64,000 nt of DNA from Raphanus sativus. Its lineage: Eukaryota; Streptophyta; Magnoliopsida; Brassicales; Brassicaceae. Within the stretch, counting starts at the first letter, position 1. Each line of letters opens with the position of its first letter. The stretch is from assembly GCF_000801105.2 (NCBI RefSeq), contig NC_079515.1, positions 186,001-250,000 on the forward strand, given 5' to 3'. The notes under the pieces were generated by a model, which worked only from the letters and a program-made list of their open reading frames with translations, did no database searches and was not told where the DNA came from. This document shows positions 22,701 through 33,554 of this stretch, piece by piece. The position numbers were made by a program, and so were the translations under genes.

Positions 22701-24548
22701 AGAACAAACCATGGCTCATATTGGATTCACTAAGCTAATGGTCTCAATGGGTCATCAAGCAAGTGGGGCTCTTGAACTGATGAATTATCCAGTGTGGCTT
22801 AGGGATCTTGTTCCCCACGACCCCAATGGCTACGATCGTCCGGACCACATAGACTTAGCTGCTTTAGAGAGTAAGTCAATCCGATCCTAGGTGTTTTGCC
22901 CGCACATGCGGCATAAATTTCTTATAAATACTTATTAGTTTATCTCTTATTACTCTAAAACCAGTATAATAAATTATTATTTATGTTTTTAAATAGTTAA
23001 ATTAAACATCAAAATATTTATATATGTCAAATACTTTTAATCAAAATATATACTTATTATTGTGTTAAGTATTTTTAAAACACTCATATCTTAGAGATAG
23101 TTTAGAAAATATATTTATATTTTTTGGTTGACTAATATTTAATAATAAATTGTTTTATATCTTAATTTTTTTGAACTTTTATAATAAAAATATTGTTTTC
23201 AGATAGGCACACAAAAAAGAATATATATAAAAGAATTATCTTTTTTTGATAATTCTAAAATATTATTTTGTGATCAATTATTTAATATAGCATATAACAT
23301 ATAAACTTTATATCATTAAAATAAATTAGTGAATAGTTAGAAACTAATAATAAATTAATAACCTATCTAAAAGTCTAAAACCTAATAAAAATATGACAAA
23401 TGAGAAAAACTAATATAACATATAAATTTAATATTAATAAAATAAAATTTGTTTTTATTTATATAGAATATTCATCAAAGCTATTATTTTAAATTAATGA
23501 TTTAGTGACTCAGCACAAAACAAATAATACATCAGTGATGACAAATAAGTAAAATTAGCTAAAATCATGGAAAACATGACAAATAAGCAAAATCACTTCA
23601 TAAATAATACTCCCTCTGTTCCACTTTATGTGATGTTTTAGGTTATTTCACATAGATTAAGAAAACACATATTTTTATGTAGTTTATCTTGGTAACATAA
23701 AAATATATTAGATAAAACTAATTTAACCAATAATAAAAAAGTACAGTATTTTGTAATTGGTCATAAAATTCAAATCATATTAAATTCTACATAGATTAGT
23801 GAGAACATCACTTAAAATGGGACAAAATAAAAATCCTAAAACATCAATTAAAGTGGGACGGAGGGAGTAGTATAGATTGTGGTTTGATTGGATAGGTGAT
23901 CACATTCATGAATTGTGTTCTTTGTCATTTGATATAGTCTATAGGGACAGGGAGAGGAATGTTGCACGGTACAATGAATTTAGGAGATCTATGTTTATGA
24001 TTCCGATAAAGAAGTGGGAAGACCTAACAGACGATAAAGAAGCAATAGAAGCACTAGATGACGTGTACGGTGGTAATGTGGACGAGCTCGATCTTCTGGT
24101 GGGACTTATGGCCGAGAAGAAAATCAAAGGATTCGCTATTAGCGAGACTGCCTTTAACATTTTTCTCCTCATGGCCACAAGGTATGCATGTATATTTACT
24201 ATTATAAGCATTTTGTTTGTTATATTTTTAATTAAATTTTTCAGGATAAAAGTGGACAGCTGAATTTAAATTTCAAGGATAGATAATAATATTGTTATAT
24301 AAAAATAAATATATTTCAGGAGACTGGAAGCAGATAGATTCTTCACGAGTGATTTCAATGAAACTACATATACAAAGAAAGGACTTGAATGGGTGAATAC
24401 TACAGAGAATCTCAAAGACGTTTTTGATCGCCATTATCCTGAAATGACCGATAGATGGATGAACTCTGAAAGTGCATTTTCAGTATGGGATTCACCACCA
24501 GTTGCCAAAAATCCAATCCCTCTCTATCTCCGAGTTCCACCATCTTAA
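19721..24548 (+). CDS. DOX1: Alpha-dioxygenase 1 (fatty acid alpha-oxygenase)
   Basis: Ten exons: 19721-19828, 20070-20333, 20747-20896, 21134-21267, 21731-21947, 22059-22204, 22307-22534, 22668-22870, 23938-24181, 24320-24548. They join in frame to 640 aa, against about 639 in A. thaliana. The protein is a haem enzyme of the peroxidase/cyclooxygenase superfamily that adds O2 to the alpha carbon of fatty acids, giving 2-hydroperoxides used in defence oxylipin signalling. Key residues fall at the expected numbers: distal His163 in FMIHDWVDH, catalytic Tyr386 and proximal His389 in SVYRMHSLLPD. The end, SAFSVWDSPP to YLRVPPS, matches the family. All splice sites are GT-AG. Intron 8 (22871-23937) is about 1 kb because of a Helitron and a MITE; the other introns are short. 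It appears functional. Confidence 0.95.
22887..23876 (-). mobile_element. Non-autonomous Helitron in DOX1 intron 8
   Basis: Read on the minus strand it begins TCTATACTA at 23876 after a flanking A. It ends with a GC hairpin (GCCGCATGTGCGGGC) followed by AAAACACCTAG at 22887. TC...hairpin...CTAG are Helitron termini. After removing the nested MITE, its 5' sequence continues ATTATTTATGAAGTGATTTTG, matching the Helitron copies near 58775 and 59370. The usual 3' flanking T is a G here. It starts only 16 bp downstream of the exon 8 donor and fills about 93% of the intron. Confidence 0.75.
23610..23867. mobile_element. Stowaway-type MITE (Tc1/mariner) nested in the Helitron
   Basis: The 258-bp element begins CTCCCTCTGTTCCACTTTAT and ends with the complement of CTCCCTCCGTCCCACTTTAA, flanked by TA on both sides (23608-23609, 23868-23869). 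The CTCCCTCCGT terminus with a TA target is diagnostic of Stowaway MITEs. Confidence 0.88.
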
Positions 24549-24753
24549 TCAGAGATCGATTATGTCTATATATGATGCACTTTAAAGGACTTGTATTTTC
24601 TTTAATTGGTATTCTTTGTTAATGTGAGCTGTGTGTGTGTTGCTGCGAGCTCTCAATATTATTCATCTAGGACAATTATTTGTAATATTTATAAAAATGC
24701 ATGATATATGCATGTATCATTTGTTTGTAATTAATCTTTGTTTTGTCATCAAA

Positions 24754-25423
24754 TCTATACTATTAAAGCAGAATACCTAATAGGATTCTGTCATTGATTT
24801 TTTAGATAATTACATAGGAATGCCATTATCTTTTATTGCCTTTTAAAAATGAATTTCTACCATTAATTGCACCAATCATAATCAAATATTTTAAACGCAA
24901 TCCCAATTTAATGTAATTTAGATCCAAACTGATTTAAGCATATTTCGGCAGTTAAAAATAAGTGATTTTCAAGCCCATTTCGATTTTAAACAGCCACTAA
25001 GATTTGCCACAAACCATTAGAGAGAAACAAAAGTCTAATACGTGGGCAATTCTATATTATTTCATTAATTGGAGAAAGTATACATTTTTATACTAGAATT
25101 AAATAAATATCCATTGATTTCAAAATTCATAAAACTTACATTTAACGGTATTAATTATAAAAACAGTTATTAATTATAAAAAAATGGGAGAATATCATTG
25201 GTAGATTGTTGTATAAAATAAGTTTTATTATAAAACCAAAAAATAAGAAAACATTAATTTTGATAGCATTGTATTAGTTTCAACACCAACACATATAAAA
25301 CACACTATAATTTTCTTCTTAAGTATATACATATATATATATATGTAATAAATAAATATGTTATAAAATATAATATTTCAAAAGAGACAATTCCGCGCTT
25401 TGAAAGCGCGGATCAAAATCTAG
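24754..25423 (+). mobile_element. Non-autonomous Helitron downstream of DOX1
   Basis: Starts TCTATACTATTAAAGCAGAA after an A, and ends with the hairpin CCGCGCTTTGAAAGCGCGG, then ATCAAAATCTAG before a T. Insertion between A and T with these termini defines a Helitron. The 670 bp between are AT-rich with no Rep/helicase coding. Confidence 0.85.
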
Positions 25424-25922
25424 TAAATAATTATTGAGGAGTTTTATTCTAAAATGGCAAGCAGTTTGTTCCTAGTGACACCGAATGACACATGGTTTCC
25501 AAATCTTAAACCATAATATAGAGAGAGTATTGAGGAAAATCTTCCTTCTTCCAATATATTTGTTAGATCTCTCTTTCGATTCGCGTTGGCTGTTCGGATG
25601 CATACCCAGAGGGTCAAATGGAATAGATTGCAGGCGGCTAAAAGAAGAGAATAGTAATATATTTACCTGCATGTTTACATGTTATTGGATCGTGTCTTTT
25701 GACAAGCTATGTGTTAACATAAACATGTCCTTTGCTCTCTCTCAAGAACATGTCTATGTTTCTCTTGTTTTCTTCTTATGTCATGATGAAAGTTAATTTT
25801 TCCAAGTGAAAGTTAATTTTTTCTCTGAAATAATATGGAATATTATGGAACGAAATGGAATACCCTTTCTATTTTTCAATTTCGACTGACGAACAATTTT
25901 TGGAATACACTTGAGTTAATCA
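25424..25922. other. Intergenic DNA between Helitron and TRIM relic
   Basis: AT-rich, with no gene or element recognised. Confidence 0.45.
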
Positions 25923-26235
25923 TGTTAAACTAGATGTGCTTTAAACTTAAAACCAATTGGTGATAAGAGGAGTCGTATATCTATTTTATATATTACTTAA
26001 GATCTCTTCCAACTAACGATGTGAGAAATTTGTGTCTAATACGCCCCGTTGAGATTGTGATTCTTTGATTGTTAATTTCGGAATAAAAATCGACGGACCA
26101 ACTTTGGATCAAATCAATGAGAATGATATTGATTGTTTGGATCGCACTCTGATACCATATTAAGCTAGATAAAATTTCAATATAAAAAACAATTGATCTT
26201 AAGTTAAAGCTCATATAGCTTAACAAATCATTCAA
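25923..26235 (-). mobile_element. Degenerate TRIM-like retrotransposon relic
   Basis: On the minus strand TGGTATCAGAG (26147-26157 on plus) is a tRNA-Met primer binding site. It lies just after a terminal-repeat end in CTAGCTTAATA. A second repeat copy is at about 26041-25923. The two share CTAGAT and AAAAC(C)AATTG blocks in the same order, but the copy beyond 26158 is truncated. The interior is about 105 bp. It resembles the intact TRIM at 5552 in layout (CACAT(T/C)G near the repeat start) but is older. Confidence 0.5.
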
Positions 26236-26496
26236 GAAGTTTTTTATTTAAAAAAAAAAAAGAATTCCAGTTGGAGCCAATAATATATAAGTTCAAAAAA
26301 AATTTCTCCTTTATTTATTTTTACTAATTAAATAGATATCGGTTGATTAGGAAGATGAATAACTGATATGCTGTAATATCTATTTTGCAATGTCCCCAGC
26401 ATACTGAAATGAAGCTAGTTTGTATATTATTAATCTGTGAGGCCTTTTTCTTCCATACGTGGGCTCAATCTGAGTAGAAGCCTATCATTTTGAAAC

Positions 26497-26540
26497 GGCC
26501 CATTACAAATGGGCTGTCATTACGATAAAACGTGGGCCCA
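26497..26540 (+). promoter_or_regulatory. Cluster of site II (TGGGCY) motifs upstream of VHA-G1
   Basis: GGCCCA, TGGGCT and TGGGCCCA lie within 45 bp, just before a CT microsatellite (26597-26624) that probably marks the leader. Site II elements of this type are frequent in plant housekeeping promoters. A leader intron is likely from the donor at AAAG|GTATGCC (about 26645) to the acceptor TTTGTAG at 27271. Confidence 0.5.
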
Positions 26541-27283
26541 CTACTTTTGATACTTATTATGGATCAGATCGGATTGATTGATTAATTGATTTTGATTGTC
26601 TCTCTCTCTCTCTCTCTCTCTCTCGGAACAAGCCAAAAGCAAAGGTATGCCTTCTCTCTCTCTCTCATTTGGATGAGATTCAATCGGAAGTCGAAATAGA
26701 CGCACCGTGTTCTGTCTACTTATAGGAGGAGTAGGAAGGAATATGGAGAGGGGGTTCAACTTTTTTAGGACTTAGGATCTTTGCTAGGATGTGTTCGGAT
26801 AAGATGAGTTATTGTGAATTCTACATTTATTTGGCTTGGTGATACTCAATCCAACCTCATTATAGTATAGATCTATATCTGATTCTGATCCTACAAATGG
26901 ATTTTTCCCACTTGTTTTGATTCTTCTAGTCATTGGATTTGCTAGATTTCAGCAAGCCTCTACTGCTGCTGCTTATTGAATCATATACTAACTAAAGGAG
27001 TGTGTTCTTCCTTAGTTAGAGCTTTGTATTTCTCATGATCCAGTCCAGATATAACGATGATGATGATGATGATGATTTCGCCAAAATAATAGCAAAACAG
27101 CTGTTGGGATCATGTGGAGGCTTTTGTTGTTTGTGGCTCATTTTATCTACTACTAGCTTAGCTTGTGTTGTTAAATGCTTTGACATTACCCGTATTTTAT
27201 TCTTTTGCTTTCTTGATCCATAAATTTTGATTACTTTGATAATTATCTAACAACACTTGTGTGTTTTGTAGGATAAAAGAGAG

Positions 27284-27922
27284 ATGGAGTCTAGCAGAGG
27301 TCAAGGTGGGATCCAGCAGTTGCTTGCTGCTGAACAAGAAGCTCAACACATCGTCAATGCTGCAAGGACCGGTAAGTTGTCTGAACCTTTATACAAAATG
27401 ATGTTGTCTCTGATCTGGCTAAATAATAGTTGGGTTTCAAACTTGTACTTTTGTCAAATAAAATTGCAGCATTTGGGGGATAATGCACATATATGTGTGT
27501 ATTGAAGTTGATATGGTAATGTGTGTGATATTGTGGTGCAGCAAAGATGGGAAGGCTGAAGCAAGCAAAGGAAGAGGCTGAGAAGGAGATAGGTGAATAC
27601 AAAGCTAAAACAGAGCAAGACTTCCAGAGGAAACTTGAGGAGGTAAGTACTAAAAACAGAGAGCAGCAATACTTTCTTTTCTTGTCTGACAATATATACA
27701 AAAACAGTGTCCTGTTTTCTCTTTTCTAATAAACCATATATATATTTATTTGGTACACAAAAAAACAAAAAAAAACAGACAAGTGGAGACTCGGGTGCGA
27801 ATGTGAAGAGGCTGGAGCAAGAGACTGATGAGAAGATCGAACAGCTCAAAAGCGAAGCAGCCAGGATTTCCAACGATGTTGTGGAGATGCTCCTCAAACA
27901 TGTCACCACTGTCAAGAACTGA
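27284..27922 (+). CDS. VHA-G1: Vacuolar H+-ATPase subunit G1
   Basis: Three exons, 27284-27371, 27542-27642 and 27779-27922, give 110 aa, the exact size of plant VHA-G. The subunit belongs to the peripheral stalk of the V-ATPase, pairing with subunit E to hold the V1 head against rotation at vacuolar and TGN membranes. The sequence is one long alpha helix: [20 protein letters not shown] (conserved G-subunit start), the Glu/Lys-rich coiled coil [19 protein letters not shown], and a C-terminal helix ending [10 protein letters not shown]. The gene corresponds to VMA10/At3g01390 by sequence and position. Confidence 0.95.
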
Positions 27923-28341
27923 GAGAGAGATTCCTGTAATAATAATAAAAAAATGTCATTTATGAATATTTATGCTCCTCCTATGTTTCTCTTTCTCTCA
28001 TTCACGCGTGTGGTGTTAGTGTTACTGGACGGGGATCTCAGTGACTCTAATCTCTCATATGAAATGTGTTGCTTGTTTTTCTTTTTGTTGTAATTTATTC
28101 TCTACCATCTTCTGTTGTTGTTGTTTGTTGTGGTTGTATTCATCATTTCCCTTTTGAGGATTGTAATAAAAAAAACATTGAAATCTAATAAGATTTACAT
28201 AAATACCATTATTAATTATTAGATGTGTACTGAGCTGAGCTTGGGCTTTCTTCTTCTTTTTAGTTAGGTATCACAAGAAGATCGGAAACGAGATTTAAGA
28301 AAAGTCTTTTTCATTTTGGAGACAAAAAAAAAAAGAAAAGG
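27923..28341. other. VHA-G1 3' UTR and PIG-N promoter
   Basis: Mixed composition, with TTGT-rich 3' UTR sequence near 28081-28135. No extra gene. Confidence 0.5.
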
Positions 28342-31300
28342 ATGAGAAGCGACGGGATCTTGGGAGTCGCCGGAGGAGGAGGAGGATCGGAGGAGAATAG
28401 AGGAAGAGAGGTGGTGGTGGAGAGTAGAAGAAGATGGCTAAAGAGGAGAGAAACATGGCTGGTCCTTCTGGGGGTAGCACTTCACGCAGTATACATGCTC
28501 AGTATTTTCGACATTTACTTCAAAACTCCCATAGTCCACGGCATGGATCCTGTGCCTCCCACATTCTCTCTCCCTCCTGCCAAACGACTCATCCTTCTCA
28601 TCTGTACCTACCTTCCTTGTTCTTTTTTCTCACTCAATACTCTCTTCTTTTTTTCTGTTTAACTCACTCATCTTCTCGGTCAAATGTGTATCAGCGGATG
28701 GATTACGAGCAGACAAGTTCTATGAGCCTGACGTTGACGGCAACTACAGAGCGCCCTTCCTGAGGAATATCATCAAGAATCAGGGTCGTTGGGGTGTCTC
28801 TCACGCTCGTCCTCCCACTGAGTCTCGACCTGGCCACGTTGCCATCATTGCTGGCTTCTACGAAGATCCCAGTGCTGTCACCAAAGGATGGAAAGCCAAT
28901 CCTGTTGAATTTGATTCCGTTTTCAATCAGAGCAGACACACCTTTGCTTATGGCAGTCCAGATATTATTCCTATTTTCTGCAGTGCGTTACCTCACTCCA
29001 CCTGGAATTCTTATCCCCACGAGTACGAAGACTTCGCTACAGGTTCGTTGATTGTGCTCTCAAATATGAAAACACTATTTCTTAGTCATCTAACTTGCAG
29101 TCTTTTACTTTGCTGTAGATGCCTCCTTTTTGGACGAGTGGTCTTTTGATCAATTTGAGAGCCTTCTCAACAGGTCTCACCATGATCCCAACTTGAAAGC
29201 CCTTCTCCACCAGGACAAACTTGTTTTCTTTCTCCACCTTCTTGGTTGCGATTCCAACGGTCATGCTCATCGCCCTTTCTCCTCCATCTATCTCAACAAT
29301 GTCAAAGTTGTTGATAACATCGCCGAAAGAGTCTACCATCTCTTGGAGGATTACTACCGAGACAACCGCACCTCTTATATCTTTACTGCTGATCATGGCA
29401 TGAGCGACAAAGGAAGTCATGGAGATGGGCATCCTACTAATACTGATACTCCGTTAGTTGCTTGGGGAGCTGGGATCAAATATCCCAGACCAGCGACTGG
29501 ACACAGTCACTCTGATTCTGTGGCTAGCTTTGTGGACAAGCACGCTCATGACATGCCCACACCTTATGATTGGGGCCTTAACCGTGTTGAGAGAGTTGAT
29601 GTCAACCAAGCTGACATAGCACCCCTTATGGTTGGACTCTCCTCTCTTTTGTTATATCATCCCCCTCAATCAAACAACTTCGTTGTTGAATCTGATTTTC
29701 GAGTTCTTTAGTCTCACACTTTCTTTTGTTACTATCTCTGTAGTCAACGCTCTTGGGTTTGCCATCCCCAGTTAACTCTGTTGGAAACCTACCACTTGGT
29801 TACATGAAGTTGAACGAGGTATGTTTATGTGAACTTTTACTAGTAGTGCATTTCTTTAAGTACCACTTCTTTATGGGTGAGAGGTCGAAACTCACTAGGG
29901 AACTGGTTTATATAGGAAGAGGAATATATACACATAGTCCAGAGGCTGAGACTCATTTTTTTAATTTTTTTTTTTGTATATTCAGGCAGAAGAAGTTGAA
30001 GCTGTGCTAGCTAATACCAAACAAATCCTTAATCAGCTTCTTCGTAAATCACGTATCCTTTTTTTGCTCATGATAGCTTAAACTCATAGTTCAAATGGCT
30101 TTCTTTCATTGTTGGGTTTTGTTTCTGAGCATTGCTTATAGTCTGCCATTTACGTATTGGTTATTGGTCTCCTTGACAAAATCAGTTATAAAAATGTCAA
30201 ACTCCTTATTTTTCAAGCCATTCAAGCCGTTGGTGGACCATTCCTCATCGCTTAGTCAGATTGATGAGTTAATTTCTGCCAAACATTATGAAGCTGCAAT
30301 GAAAATGGCTGTAGACCTCAGAAACTTGGCACTAGAGGGCCTTCATTACTTTCAAACGTATGACTGGCTAATGCTGATGACTGTCATTACCCTTGGATAC
30401 ACTGGATGGATGATCGTACTTGCCCTGCATGTCCTGCAATGTTATAGTTCCCTATCAGGAGATTTATCCAAGAAAGGGCAATTATCTGTGCAGAAAAAAG
30501 ATTCCAGAAAAGTAATGCAAATACTTCACTTTTACAAGCTTATACCTCTTTATTTATTTTTAGCTGTTATATTTTCTTGGTTATAGTTAAATATATGTAC
30601 TATCTATGTGAAATTTTCACCTTTCTCAGATAGATTGATCATTGTGACGCAGGTTTATCTATCAGGCTGTCTGCTTATGGCAATTCTCACTGTGCTAAAT
30701 TTGGTGGAGCACTCTCCCCCACTTTACCATGCATACATTGGAATGACAGTATTTCTATGGACACAGATTTTTAGTGAATATCGATTAATAAGAGGACTGT
30801 GGATGTATTTGAGGGAAAGGAAGGCTGGCTACTTCATCAAACTTCTATTTGCCGCTGCTGTGTCAATTGTCATTGTGGAATTATTGGTATGTGTAATTGG
30901 ATCGTTTACTACGTTTTTTTCTGAGGTGGAGACATATATTGTCCTGATCAATTCTTCTTTCAACCTCCTGCAGGTCCATAGCTTCACTGAGAGAAAGCTT
31001 TACACTTGGTTTTTCTTGATAGCAGGTTTTGTGTCTTCGATTTTGCTGCACATTTCAATTCCTTGGAGATCTGGGATACCAGTTTTTGTATGTATGTCTT
31101 GTTGGTTCCTCTCTGTCTTCACTCTGATGCCAGCGGAAATTCCTGATAATAATAACCTAGTGTAAGTCTCTTTTCTCCGCCTCTGCCTGAGCTTTCCTCT
31201 GTTTATGGTATATATGACATGGAAACAGAATTTTTACTTAGCAGATCTGGTGACCTTTGAGGCGAGAATCATCTAGAACAACTATCTAGAACAAAGCTTC

Positions 31301-32513
31301 ACACCCTTTGAATTTGAATATGATTTTTCAGTAGAATTTAAAGAATAGAAATTGTATTGAACACTTTGACAAAAAAGAATATAAATTGTATTGAACACAA
31401 TATAAGCATCTTTGCTCTCCAGTGTCAACTTTTAGCTGTGAAATGGTCACTGTTTCATGTTAGTATAATCTCTTGGTTGCAGAGTTATAAGTGGAGCTAT
31501 CATCATAGTAATAAGCCTTGCTGCAAAGTGGTTAGACACACATGCAGAAGGGAACAAATTTTGGCAGAGTATCACTTTTCATGAAAGCAAGAAGCCGATG
31601 TGGTCCAAGCTATATTTCATACAGGTATAGATAGATAGACCTTTTCTACTTTTAAAAGGTTAAGATTTTGGTTCTACGTCTAGTAGTTCACTTTTTCATG
31701 GTAAACAGATTATTTTGGTTGGAGTCTCGTCGGTGATGGTGTTTCTGTCAACAAAGCACCGAACACAGAATCAAGAACTACATTCGTCACACCAGTTCAT
31801 AAACTGGTTGGTTGCCGGTAATATCCTCAGACCTATGTTCTGTTTGCATAATTTGTTTTAAGTTATCGTTGGTTTGTGACAGTCTTCTGTCCTTGCAGGT
31901 TCTTCGATGGTTCTTCCGTTGTTTTCAGGAAATGGCATCCTTTCACGTTTAAGTTCAATATTTCTTGGTTTCGCTCCTCCATTCCTTCTTCTGTCTATTG
32001 GGTTTGTCTCTTTACAAGGCTTGGCTATAGATGAGAGTTCATTGGTTATATGGATCATTGTTCTGTTCTCATGTCTCCGCTATTTGATTGCAGATATGAA
32101 GCTGTCTTTTACAGTGCTCTTGCCGTTGTACTAATGGCGTGGATATTATTTGAGAACGCTTCTCATCATTCTAGTAAAGCAAAAGATTCATCTCCATCAG
32201 AACAAAACACAGAGGAACATGTCACTATTGGAAGTGAGGAGAGATACTTGCAGCTATCAGATGTGCGGATCCCTTTGATTTTTGTAAGTCATTTTCTCTC
32301 TTGCCTTGGTCCTTATTAGAGGTCAAGAGCTCTGTTACATTTGAAAAATATAGCAGGTACATAAATTGGTGTTTGGCTTGTGTATTGTAGATGGTTTTGT
32401 TCAATGTGGCTTTCTTTGGAACTGGGAATTTTGCAAGTATAGCAAGTTTTGAGATATCATCTGTCTACCGGTTCATCACAATCTTCAGCGTGAGTGTCTC
32501 TGCAACATCTAGA

Positions 32514-32545
<32 letters not shown>

Positions 32546-33201
32546 AAAAGAAGAATCTCATTGTTGCCTCTTTTCTTTCAGTTTTTGATTATATATAGTC
32601 TAATGTGAATCATTGCATTTCTGGACAGCCCTTTCTGATGGCAGCTCTTCTTATATTCAAGCTCTTCATACCTTTCATGCTTGTCATGTGAGTATTATAA
32701 GTGCTGAGCCAAACTCATTAACAATTACTAGGCTATGAAAAACTACACTCTTTTTTTCCTTTAAAAATCTTGCATCTCCTAACTTTCCTTTGACTACTTG
32801 TAAACTGGCAGATGTGCGTTCAGTGCAATAACGAAATTAGTGAGAGTGCCGAGACTGGGATGTTACTTCCTTGTGATCTTATTTTCAGACATAATGACGA
32901 TACATTTCTTCTTCCTGGTAAGCAACACACTTTGTTATGATTTGTGATCTATGTTAAAAAAAACATTTATATATGAGTTTGTGGGTTTAAAGTACTTCTG
33001 CACCTGACATTTGAATGCTTTATTATAATGCAGGTGAAAAACACAGGAAGCTGGATGGAAATAGGGAATAGCATAAGCCATTTTGGGATAGTGAGTGCTC
33101 AAGTGGTCTTTGTGCTTTTACTCTTTGCGCTCACAAACCTCTACACCAGAACCATCCGAGTCAAGCCCCTCTCGACCTCCCCCTCTCTCAAAACGCTCTG
33201 A
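28342..33201 (+). CDS. PIGN: GPI ethanolamine phosphate transferase 1 (PIG-N)
   Basis: Sixteen exons join in frame to 995 aa: 28342-28603, 28695-29042, 29119-29630, 29744-29818, 29986-30052, 30186-30511, 30653-30886, 30974-31161, 31483-31624, 31709-31817, 31899-32001, 32094-32283, 32391-32489, 32629-32687, 32812-32917, 33034-33201. The enzyme adds phosphoethanolamine to the first mannose of GPI anchors in the ER. A single N-terminal membrane segment (about 44-63) precedes an alkaline-phosphatase-like lumenal domain with metal/catalytic motifs SDGLRAD (88-94), TESRPGHV (129-136) and [16 protein letters not shown] (about 292-307). From about residue 460 the PigN domain spans the membrane many times. 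All junctions are GT-AG. It looks functional. Confidence 0.95.
32516..32542. repeat. (TA)n microsatellite in PIG-N intron 13
   Basis: An uninterrupted TA dinucleotide run between exons 13 and 14. Confidence 0.9.
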
Positions 33202-33554
33202 GATATGTAGCAAGTCAAATCTTAGTTAGAGCTGTTCGATCAGGAGACTAGATTATATCATTTGCGCTATGAATATGAAATTTTGTTTCGATCAACTTCC
33301 AGTTTTAGAAGAAAATTATAGGGTTTTTTCTTCATTCAGTGTTTTTGGAGTATTTTGATAAACTCGTCCGGGAATGGTAATCTGATAAAGAGAAAAAATG
33401 ATAAATTTATTGAGACATGTTTCTCATTTGTGATGGATGAATGATGACTTGTATATATCTCTGACTGATTATATCAGTCATCTGAATTGATTTTTAGCTG
33501 AGAAAATAGTCAATATTGTAAAAGTAAAGAGATATTCATAATAGAATAAAAACT
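33202..33554. other. Convergent 3' region, PIG-N and CFM2
   Basis: About 350 bp of AT-rich DNA shared as the 3' UTR/terminator zone of two converging genes. No other feature. Confidence 0.5.

Noticed and set aside
27354..27915. Minus-strand frames of 115 and 153 codons over VHA-G1
   Set aside because: They cross VHA-G1 exons and introns and have no family resemblance.
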